DNA from: Pratylenchus scribneri
Taxonomy: Eukaryota > Nematoda > Chromadorea > Rhabditida > Pratylenchidae
DNA length: 64,000 bases
Reading direction: 5' to 3'
Assembly (NCBI GenBank): GCA_030063045.1
Contig: JAQSEB010000059.1
Span: 4,650,001-4,714,000 of the forward strand
Shown piece by piece: positions 23,425 to 32,768 of this stretch (the first letter of the stretch is position 1; every line of letters starts with the position of its first letter). The notes beneath the pieces are model-generated. The model had not been told where the DNA came from. It did no database searches and worked only from the letters and a program-made list of their open reading frames with translations. Both the position numbers and the translations under genes were made by a program.

Positions 23425-24046
23425 ATGTTCTCGTTGATTTTCGCCATTTTCTTCCTCCTCATTTCTGTTTGTGCCGCCAATCAACAATCCCCATATTGGC
23501 CTTATTATTCATATCCATACGGTGCCCAACAAAATGGTGGCTTTTATCAACAACAACCTTCCCAACAATTTCGTCAATTCGGTGCCCAATATCCTCCATA
23601 TCAACAACCATATTCCCCCTTCTATAATCGTTACGGTGGCTATTCTTCTCCATATTCCTCTCCAAATTCCTATTATGGCTACGGCACTAATTCCCAACAA
23701 TATCAGCAACAACGGTTGGTCAATTCCCCTTCCTTCATTCTCTTTTTATTTATTCATTTTTCAGTCCATTCGGCCAATTTGGTTCCAACTCCTATCCATT
23801 TGGTTCCTATTCCCCTTACGGTACCCGTCAATATCCTTTCTATCCGACCTCCTCCCAAGGATTCCAATACGATGGGACCACCTCAAATGCCAATAACAAT
23901 TTCTACTCCTCAAGGTTCAATTCAATTCCACATTTGCACTGAATGAATGCACATTTCCCCTCACATTGATCAGTAATGGAAGTTGGCCACCTCAACAAGG
24001 AAATCAGCACCAAACCCTCACCACAATTGACACAATCCAACAATAA
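23425..24046 (+). CDS. Small secreted Tyr/Gln/Pro/Ser-rich protein
   Basis: Three exons join in phase: 23425-23712, about 23764-23913, and about 23972-24046. The start is followed by a textbook signal peptide (MFSLIFAIFFLLISVCAA). The mature protein is low complexity, rich in Tyr, Gln, Pro, Ser and Gly (SPYWPYYSYPYGAQQ, QQFRQFGAQYPPYQQPYSP, NSYPFGSYSPYGTRQ), and ends TLTTIDTIQQ. The second splice gives SSRS-to-NGSWPPQQGN. Such sequences are typical of structural secreted proteins of nematode cuticle, eggshell or gland, where Tyr may be cross-linked; no catalytic domain is present. AATAAA signals follow at once (24041-24060). No family name can be given. Confidence 0.65.
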
Positions 24047-24773
24047 AACAAAATAAAATGTTCAACAAATAAACACAATAAATATCACACACATTTTTTT
24101 TATTTGTCTATCACGCTTTTATTAATACAAAATTAACTTTTGATTTGAATTTTGGGATTGGTTTGGTGCATTTGGCTTAATTGGATTATTTTTGATTACC
24201 AAATAAATATCCAGGGATATATTTTTCAGTTCACCCTTTTACACGTCCCCCTTTGAATCGGTTCCTTCGTTCATCCACTGCGGCGATGATGGCCTTCCAT
24301 TGACAAAGAAAATAAGGCAAAGAAGGCGCCGATCAATCGCCGCACAATTCCAACGGGAAGCAAATAAAATTGTGGAGAAAAGGCAAAATGGGCAAGGGGA
24401 AGGTGTGTTGTTTGGAAATTATGAAGAAAAATTACATTTAAAATTGGAAGATGAAAGTGAATTCACGGGACTTTCCCTCAATTTGCCTTTGATGAGTTTG
24501 GCAATGCCCGAAATGCCGCCGATGGCAGCCCCAGGCGAAAAATGCAAAGTGCAAAAGAATTCAGATGAAGGGGACTATTTAATGGCATTCAAATTTGTTT
24601 GCTGATTGATTGCATTTAACAATTATATTTATTTATTTATTCAAAAATTAACAACAAAATGAATTGAGAATTTGGATTGAGCTCATCAATTTGTTTGAAT
24701 TTGAAATGAATATATGACCAGAGGGAAAAATCAGAACATTTTGCAATCAACTGAAGTTGTCATCGCCGTCCCC
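24047..24773. other. Intergenic between the secreted gene and mvd
   Basis: It contains a plus-strand open stretch at 24300-24605 of polar, charged composition (RRRRSIAAQFQREANKIVE, ending FKFVC) with no ATG at its start and no recognised domain. On the minus strand a short stretch reads WKAIIAAVDERRNRFKG before a stop at about 24238. Either could be an exon of an unrecognised gene, but neither has enough support to call. Confidence 0.3.
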
Positions 24774-27700
24774 TCACAATTTTGTTATTGATATGTTCTC
24801 CAAAATTTGTGGAGCAGTCCCAGTTTTGCTCAGAATAATTTGTTCTAATTGAATTTTTTGAGGAATAATTTTGGAATTTACTGGCCATTTGGATTCAATT
24901 TCCGGTGAATTTTGGTCATTTTCATCTGAATAAATACTATTTTTTTGTTAATATTTTGTGATGTAATGTTAACCAATTTTTGGGAATTTGCAATCAAATA
25001 TGAAGAATTGTTTGAAGGCAAATTCAAAATTAGGAATTGTTTTTTGCTCGAGAAAGATACAACAATTTGGTCCAGCATCAAATGTGTATGCCAAACAAAT
25101 GCCAAAATGGTCGTTGAATTTACGCACAAATTCCATCAAAGAATGGGAAGTGGCAGTCAAATACTAAAAAGGAATAAAGGTTAATTTTAATATACAATAA
25201 TAAAATTACATTGATTGGAGGCTTGGAATCGAGGCAAAGTTCATGCAATTGATTGCTTTCGGCCATTGTGATTTTTGCTAATTGAGGGAAATTCTTTGCA
25301 AATATAGCTCATTTCAGGCTGAAAAATAAAAAAAAAATATAATTAATATATAACAAAAAATCAGAATATAGAAAAAAATAAAAAAAGCAGAACAATCAGA
25401 ACAATCAGAATGGCACAATTACAAATCAGAATAGGACAAAAACACAATAACAAATCAGAATGGGGCAAAAACATATTTACAAATCAGAATGGGGCAAAAC
25501 ACAATTACAAATCAGAATGGGGCAAAACACAATTACAAATCAGAATGGGGCAAAACACATTTACAAATCAGAATGGGGCAAAACACAATTACAAATCAGA
25601 ATGGGGCAAAACACAATTACAAATCAGAATGGGGCAAAACACAATTACAAATCAGAATGGGGCAAAACACAATTACAAATCAGAATGGGGCAAAACATAA
25701 TTACAAATCAGAATGGGGCAAAACACATTTACAAATCAGAATGGGGCAAAACACAATTACAAATCAGAATGGGGCAAAAACACATTTACAAATCAGAATG
25801 GGGCAAAAACACATTTACAAATCAGAATGGGGCAAAAACACAATTACAAATCAGAATGGGGCAAAACACATTTACAAATCAGAATGGGGCAAAAACACAA
25901 TTACAAATCAGAATGGGGCAAAACACAATTACAAATCAGAATGGGGCAAAAACACAATTACAAATCAGAATGGGGCAAAACACATTTACAAATCAGAATG
26001 GGGCAAAACACAATTACAAATCAGAATGGGGCAAAAACACAATAACAAATCAGAATGGGGCAAAACATAATTACAAATCAGAATGGGGCAAAACACAATT
26101 ACAAATCAGAATGGGGCAAAAACACATTTACAAATCAGAATGGGGCAAAAACACATTTACAAATCAGAATGGGGCAAAACACAATTACAAATCAGAATGG
26201 GGCAAAAACACATTTACAAATCAGAATGGGGCAAAAACACATTTACAAATCAGAATGGGGCAAAAACACAATTACAAATCAGAATGGGGCAAAACACAAT
26301 TACAAATCAGAATGGGGCAAAAACACATTTACAAATCAGAATGGGGCAAAAACACATTTACAAATCAGAATGGGGCAAAAACACATTTACAAATCAGAAT
26401 GGGGCAAAACACAATTACAAATCAGAATGGGGCAAAACACAATTACAAATCAGAATGGGGCAAAACACAATTACAAATCAGAATGGGGCAAAAACACATT
26501 TACAAATCAGAATGGGGCAAAAACACAATTACAAATCAGAATGGGGCAAAACACAATTACAAATCAGAATGGGGCAAAACACAATTACAAATCAGAATGG
26601 GGCAAAAACACAATAACAAACCAGAATGGGGCAAAACATAATTACAAATCAGAATGGGGCAAAACACAATTACAAATCAGAATGGGGCAAAAACACATTT
26701 ACAAATCAGAATGGGGCAAAACACAATTACAAATCAGAATGGGGCAAAACACAATTACAAATCAGAATGGGGCAAAACATAATTACAAATCAGAATGGGG
26801 CAAAACACAATTACAAATCAGAATGGGGCAAAAACACATTTACAAATCAGAATGGGGCAAAACACAATTACAAATCAGAATGGGGCAAAACACAATTACA
26901 AATCAGAATGGGGCAAAACATAATTACAAATCAGAATGGGGCAAAACACAATTACAAATCAGAATGGGGCAAAAACACATTTACAAATCAGAATGGGGCA
27001 AAATATTTAAAAGAACCATTGAAAAAATAATGTATAAAAATAATAAATTAATATAAAATAATATTTACTCACATTTCAACTCTTTTTGGCACCAATTCAT
27101 CAATTCGTGTTTTCATCAATTTCGATGTTTTTGCCGTAATTTGCATTGCTTCGGTGCTGCCAACCTTTTTTTGATTTTGATTAACCACCAAAATGATTGC
27201 GCGCAATTCTGGCCAGTGTGAGGCTGGGGAAATTGTCTAAAATTGACTAAATTAATTCATCCAAAATGTCAAATTAATTCATTAACCTCGCAAATACAAT
27301 CCGAATCGTCCTTTTCCTCTTTGCCCGCTTTCCAATGCACAAATCCACCAAGAATACTGCGACAGGCTGAACCCGATCCAATTCTGGCCAACCGGACAAT
27401 TTCCTTCTCCTCCAAATTGAATATTTTACCCAATCCAAATGCAATTGCAGCAAATCCAGCAGCTGAAGATGCAAGTCCGGCAGCCGTAGGGAAATTAGTT
27501 TTTGAGTCAACCTTAATTTAATATTTGAATTAAAATAGATTATTTTTGTGTGTTCAAACTTTCAAATTCCATGAATGATACAATAATTGACCTTGCGAAT
27601 TCCTTTTTCGACCCATCACCTTTTTTACTTCCTTAATAATAAAAATATTAAAATTAATTTAACAAAAAATAAACCTCAAAAACATGGTTGAATCTTTCTT

Positions 27701-27956
27701 TGTGTTCTTTGTCCAATTTTTTCCCATTTACGATTATTTCATTTTCCTCAATATTTGGCCCAATTGATATTTTTGTGGTGGCATAAAGTTCATCGATGCT
27801 CAACGAAATTGAATCATTCAATGGCAAAATTAATTCCTTTTAATATTTATTCATATAAAGGACGGCAAAAAAATTTACCTCGTTCCTCTTTCCCCAATAT
27901 TTTATCAATGCAATATTTACTGGCGCCTTTACTGTTATTTCAAGGCTTTTTGGCAT
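24774..27956 (-). CDS. mvd: Diphosphomevalonate decarboxylase
   Basis: A multi-exon gene: start ATG 27956 (MPKSLEITVKAPVNIALIKY), stop at 24774. It catalyses ATP-dependent decarboxylation of mevalonate diphosphate to isopentenyl diphosphate (mevalonate pathway, GHMP kinase fold). Diagnostic blocks: PVNIALIKYWGKRNEELILP, NFPTAAGLASSAAGFAAIAF, LARIGSGSACRSILGGFVHW, WPELRAIILVVNQNQKKVGS, ITMAESNQLHELCLDS, LAYTFDAGPNCCIFLE, ILLSKTGTAPQILE. They include the phosphate-binding loop and the catalytic Asp of AYTFDAGPN. The intron 25319-27072 (1,754 nt) is far longer than the rest because of a minisatellite. The join across it is odd: phase 2 at GTTGAAAT and the CAG acceptor at 25319 read through a TGA at 25311-25309 just before AIFAKNFPQLAKITM, so this junction is misread, uses an unseen microexon, or is damaged. 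Confidence 0.88.
25385..27003. repeat. 28/29-bp minisatellite in an mvd intron
   Basis: The unit is ACAAATCAGAATGGGGCAAA followed by ACACAATT (28 bp), in about 55-57 copies. Three sub-types differ at the end (CACAATTA, CACATTTA, CATAATTA), each with 4 or 5 A before it (28 or 29 bp). Because 28 and 29 are not multiples of three, long frames stay open on the plus strand, but they only encode cycling KSEWGK/TNQNGAK/LQIRMGQ text. The last part shows a 141-bp higher-order period. Confidence 0.97.
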
Positions 27957-28138
27957 TCCTTTGGAAAAAAATAATATTAAAATACATTTTATTAAATAAT
28001 AAATAAATAAATAAATAAATAAAAATGAATACGAATCATTCAATTTAATTGACCAAATGAGAATAATTCAGATATTAATTTTTCATTTTATTCTATTTTC
28101 CAAAAACCAATAAATTATTCAATAAATAGGTAATCTTC

Positions 28139-28836
28139 TCAAATGTTTAGCTGTTTTTTCCATTTTTGCACAAGCTCCATTGGATTTTCCACATTCTCCT
28201 CAATTTGCTTCTTCACTTCCTCTTCAATCAATGTTCCATCTTTGTCAACCAATTTGACGCTGGGAAGTCCGGCCAATTTGTAAAGTTTTAGAAAATCACT
28301 AAATTATTAATTTTTTTTAATTTAAATATTTATTTTACCGTGTTGATTTGCCCAATGGAACATGCATCCAAGATTGGTCCAAACTTTTTGAATAATATTC
28401 CTTTTGTTCTCGCTCACTTTTATCTTAATTAATTAATAAATTGCGCCAAAAATAAATTAATTTTACCTCTCGAAATCCACAAAATATTCACATCATTTTT
28501 GGATGCATTGTAGAATTTCTATAAATTTCCCAAATAATTATTTTAAAGTGTTAATTTCTACCTTCAATTTTGGGGTAAAATCTTTGCATGTGGCGCACCA
28601 TCCGGCGGAGAAATAAAGCAGTAAAATCTTCAATATTTCAAATATTAATTTTTAATATTAAAATTCCAAACTTTTTTATTGAATGATTCAAAGTCAATTT
28701 TATCGCTTCCTTCCGTCCCCAATTGCAATCCTTGAACATATTTGAGGAAATGATCCGCCGATGATTGGGATGTACTGCATCCTCTTGATGGATTGATTAA
28801 TTTCAAAATTGGAATTCGATTTAAAATCATTTTCAA
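28139..28836 (-). CDS. Thioredoxin-like (tryparedoxin/nucleoredoxin-type) protein
   Basis: A multi-exon gene starting at ATG 28836 (or 28830) with a basic, Ser-rich N-terminus (MILNRIPILKLINPSRGCST) that may be a mitochondrial presequence. Joined exons give the thioredoxin fold: ILLLYFSAGWCATCKDFTPK, KNDVNILWISRDKSEREQKE, SWMHVPLGKST, then LYKLAGLPSVKLVDKDGTLI and a Lys/Glu-rich C-terminal helix ending WKKQLNI. The active site is WCATC, an unusual variant of the WCGPC/WCPPC motif, with both Cys kept; the cis-Pro is in GLPSVKLVD. The SAGWC...TPKLK context with ISRDKSE is that of nucleoredoxin-like/tryparedoxin proteins, which reduce disulphides. It sits 220 bp after the amidase gene and 183 bp before mvd, all on one strand. 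Confidence 0.82.
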
Positions 28837-29055
28837 AATTTATTGAGCAAATTTAATCAAAATGAATGAATGCTAAATGGAAATATTTTTGTCATAAAAA
28901 CTATCAAAAAAAAATAAATAAATAAAATATTCAAATTATTTATTCAAAAAAATATATAATAAATTCCATTGAAGTGAAAATGACAAGAAAACCCGGGGTT
29001 AAATAAATGTTGAGCAAAAATACAAATGGAATGGGTGGATTGGAATGTTTTTGTT

Positions 29056-31103
29056 TTAACGGAAAAAAATGCGGCGAACAAATTGAGGAGGGTGCCATCC
29101 CCATGCGATTTCCGGTTGAGTCCATCCCCCAAATCCTTCCTCCAAATCCTGCGCTGCTGCAATCAACAATCTTTCTGAATCGGGCGAACAAATAATTTGC
29201 ACTCCAATTGGCAATCCATCATAATTTAGGCCAATTGGGCATGTCAAAACGGGGAGGGCAAGTGCATTCCATATTCCCGTGTAAATCACATTCATCGGCG
29301 TCAAAAGTGCTTGATGATGGAATGGGGCAACCGTGGGCCATGCCGGAAATATTAAAATGCCATCATCGCCCAATAAATCGATTATTTCTCGCCGAAGTTG
29401 GTCCCTTTTGCTGTCAATCTGATTAATTAATTAATTATTAGGTTAAATTTACTCATCATTTTACTTACAAATTTATTCCTTGCTTCACTCTGTCGAGGCA
29501 ATTTACTGCGTAATCCGGTAATAATTGTTGGCAATGTATGGTCGGACCATCCAAATGGATATTTGATTAATTCGACAATGCAATTTACATCATACTTTTA
29601 AATATGAAATTAATTGGACCATTTTTAAATTTACCGTATTATTGGACATTGCCTCCGTCAATTTCTCATAATCAGCTTCATTCAACGATGTTATGAACAT
29701 TTCAAAGGCTCGATGTGCCAAAACCAAATCCAATCGATGTGTCGAAATGTCATATTTCTTTTCAAAATATTTTGCCGTCTGAAATTGATTTAATAATTCA
29801 AAAAATAATTAAATTAATGACCTTTCGGACCGCATTTCTCATATCCGGTGAAACTTTTTCAGCTACTTTTGTTTTGATTTCTTCCATATAAAAAACTCGA
29901 ATTTTCTTGAAATTGACCGGCTGTTTCAGCCGCAAACGATTTTCGGATATTTCTTCGCCCGTTAAAATCTAAAAGAAATTAATAAAAGTGAATAATTTTT
30001 TTAAATGAATAAACCGAAAGAAGTAATGCCAAATCTGAAGCATAACGAGCCATTGGTCCGGCTGTTGACATTTGGGCTAAATAGCCTCCATGGACTTTAG
30101 GCAGAATTCCAGTGGATGGTACAATTCCTAAAGTGGAAATATTATAATTTAAATAATTTTTCATTTATAATTATGTTCATTTTTCATTATTTTTAATAAA
30201 AATTATTCTTTTAATATAAATTTCGTGTCCTCTCCTCAACCAACCTGGTCCAGGTTTCAGCCCGAAAATTCCACAAAAGACTGATGGAATTCGTAATGAA
30301 CCGCCAACATCATTGCCCAGCCCAATCACAGATCCGGCGGCCGCAATAATTGCGCCCTCTCCTCCACTGCTCCCCCCGGGCGTTCTGCGCGAATCGTACG
30401 GATTATTTGTTCTCCCATAAATTGTATTGCTCGTTTCCCACCACAATGCCAATTCTGGTACATTTGTTATGGCCAAAAGTATTGCACCTGATTCCCTTAT
30501 CCTTTAAAAATTAAATTAGTCAGTATAAATTCACTAAAAAATGCCTTTTGACTGCCTCGGAGTCTTCCTGGCACGGCTGTCCATTTTGTTTCCTGGCTGG
30601 AACACCGGCAGTGCAAATAAAGCCTTTGCAAAATGTATTGTCCTTGACGGTGAATGGAACTCCAAATAATGGTTTTGCACGGGCCAACTAAATTAATGTA
30701 TTAATTATTTATTTTTGTCTAATTCAAAAATTACGTTTGAATATTCCTCCGAATTTTTGTCAATCAAACTCAAATAATTGTCAATATTTAATGCCAAATT
30801 CCTTGCCGTAACAAAATTGTCATCCACAACTGCATTCAGGAAGCCATTTACATGCCTGATCCTTTCAATGTATGCATCAACCAATTGAAGGGAATTTATC
30901 TAAAAATGAAAATTAATTTAAATAATTTCGGAATAAATTTTAACCTCGCCTCTCCGTATCATGGCAGCTGCTTCCCCAGCGGATATCAATAATAATTCAT
31001 TTTGTGCTTTGTCAACAATTCGCCGAACTTGAAAAAAATTCCATAGCCAAAATACATAAGAGACGAATGTGAAATAACAGGAAATTAAAAATTCAAAAAA
31101 CAT
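29056..31103 (-). CDS. Amidase-signature enzyme, FAAH2-like
   Basis: A multi-exon gene from ATG 31103 to a stop at 29056. An N-terminal hydrophobic anchor (FLISCYFTFVSYVFWLWNFF) precedes a full amidase-signature domain: LLLISAGEAAAMIRRGE, LVDAYIERIRHVNGFLNAVV, PLFGVPFTVKDNTFCKGF, TNVPELALWWETSN, NPYDSRRTPGGSSGGEGA, GLGNDVGGSLRIPS, GIFGLKP, GPMARYASDLALLL, and ALPVLTCPIGLNYDGLPIGV. The Ser-cisSer-Lys triad is visible: Lys of FTVKD, Ser of GGSSGGEG and Ser of GGSLRIP. The family hydrolyses fatty-acid amides and related amides; the membrane anchor and sequence order suggest FAAH2-like rather than bacterial-type amidase. It ends GGWTQPEIAWGWHPPQFV and then a basic tail. It is first in a same-strand series with the thioredoxin-like gene and mvd. 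Confidence 0.88.
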
Positions 31104-31696
31104 TGGTTTAAGTGCGCAGTTGAAATAGATTTTATTCTAAAAATAATTAATTATCCATAGATTTAAATAATTAATTATCCATAGATTTAGTGAAAAAAAA
31201 AAAACAATTTAATGTATTGTTAATGATTTTTACTGATAAAAATTAAAATATTCTCCGTCTGATTCGCATATATATAATTGATTTGAAAAATAAAAGTTCA
31301 AAGTCCTCTTCTTTATAGCAAGCAATGTATGCTGATTGATTATAGCCAGTCCCGGCTCTCGTCCCGAATTATTTAATTCTCATTCTCATATCTCATCTCA
31401 TAATTCTCAATTCAATTTATTTAAGGATAAATTTTCTTAATAAATAAAATGCCAAAAAATTGTGAAGGTTCTATTATTCAAAAGTTACGATTACCGTAAT
31501 ATTAATTTTCCTTTTATTCCGGCACCACAAATCAATGCTGATCATGATCAGTGATCAGTGATCACAACAAAACAATTGGCATAATAAATTACATAATCAT
31601 TCAACTTTATTGTTGAAAAAGTGTTGTAAAAAGCATTATTTGTGTAAATAAAAGTATAAAAAAATCAGATTTTAATCATGAGCAATGCAATCGTAT
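31104..31696. other. Intergenic, amidase upstream region
   Basis: AT-rich; includes a tandem duplication of TAATTATCCATAGATTTA (31145-31190) and a run of TCTCAT-type repeats at 31375-31415. A GATCA cluster (GATCATGATCAGTGATCAGT) lies at 31540-31565. No exon is seen. It should hold the amidase promoter and the 3' region of the small peptide gene. Confidence 0.45.
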
Positions 31697-31991
31697 TTAG
31701 CCAAACAATTTCTTTAGTATGCCACCTCTTCCCCTGTTACCCCCACGATGTCTTCTTTCTTCGGATGAGCTGGAGCTATGGCGGTGCTTCTTTTTGCCTC
31801 TTTTTTCACGGGTCAATTCAGCAAAATTGGCTGCATTGTTATCACCACTTCATATATTATTAAATATGGAATATAAGGATGTGAATTAGGAATTACCTTT
31901 CAATTATTGCACCATTTTGTCTATTTGAAGAGGCGGTTATGATGGTAAAACATAATGAGGCAATTAAGGAAAGGATGAAAATGAAGCGCAT
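31697..31991 (-). CDS. Putative secreted peptide precursor (amidated cationic peptide)
   Basis: Two exons, 31991-31897 and 31847-31697, join in phase 2 with a 49-nt GT-AG intron to give about 81 residues. Exon 1 is a strong signal peptide (MRFIFILSLIASLCFTIITA). The rest is hydrophilic: an acidic/Asn pro-region (SGDNNAANFAELTRE), a KR-G-KKK basic processing region, HRHSSSSSEERRHRGGNRG, and a C-terminus RGRGGILKKLFG immediately before the stop. A terminal Gly after Phe is the substrate for C-terminal amidation, and ILKKLF is a cationic amphipathic core, as in neuropeptide or antimicrobial peptide precursors. It is not an RFamide. The gene model is supported by signal peptide, splice sites and phase; the function is inference and no homologue is recognised. 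Confidence 0.55.
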
Positions 31992-32768
31992 CGTCGGAAC
32001 AGAAGTAAAATTGGTTTCCAACTGGTTTGATGAACAAATTGCCCAATTCCTTCATTATATATGAACAATTATGGATGGGGGAGGAGGACATTCCACGTTC
32101 GCGCGGACTTCCCCTCTTCCCATTCGTCGTATTTCTCCCCCAATACATTTCAAATTCCTCTAAGTAAGTCGATCTATCAAAGACAATCTTTGCCATCAAA
32201 TCTGTCACCAAATTGTAATGTTGAGGCCAATAGGAAATGGGTTAGTAAAACCCAAAATAGAATCTACATTCCGATCAGTCGAAATTATTATTCACCTTTT
32301 ATTATATGACATAGTTTTATGATGGATGTGAATTTAATGAATAAACGAATGGTGGCATGAATAATAAACTGAATGAATACACACAACCATTTAAGGGTGG
32401 GGAGGGGGGGGGGATAAGTGAAGCAATTTACAATATAAAATATGAAGCAAAACTTATGAATTGGAGTTGATTTCATTATTTTTTGTCAGGCAGTTTTGTA
32501 GTGAAAATTAAACAAAATTGGAGGCGATCGAATGAAAATGGGTTTAACATTTTTGAAAGACAGTCTGGATTGCCCCAGAGCAATAATATCTTCATAAAAA
32601 TATAAGGGATTGAAAGAAAATTAAATCAAGTGACTTTTTCCTTCCGCACATTGACAAAATGAAAGACGGGTTTTTCTGGGGATGATCAATCAAATTTAAA
32701 AAAAAATAAGCACTTATTCCAAAGAAAGAATTTTTGGAGATCAAAAATGAGGAGGAGGAAAGGTGCAT
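31992..32768. other. Intergenic, peptide gene upstream / RhoGAP 3' region
   Basis: AT-rich with no supported exon. The minus-strand frame across 32211-31992 overlaps the peptide gene start and has no signal peptide or domain. A short G tract lies near 32401-32413. AATAAA-type 3' signals for the RhoGAP gene would be expected below 32769, but I cannot select one. Confidence 0.4.

Noticed and set aside
25410..27056. Long plus-strand open frames (up to 393 codons) with KSEWGK/TNQNGAK repeats
   Set aside because: They are produced by a 28/29-bp tandem array that is open in all plus-strand frames; the array lies in an intron of the minus-strand mvd gene and has no start or splice context.
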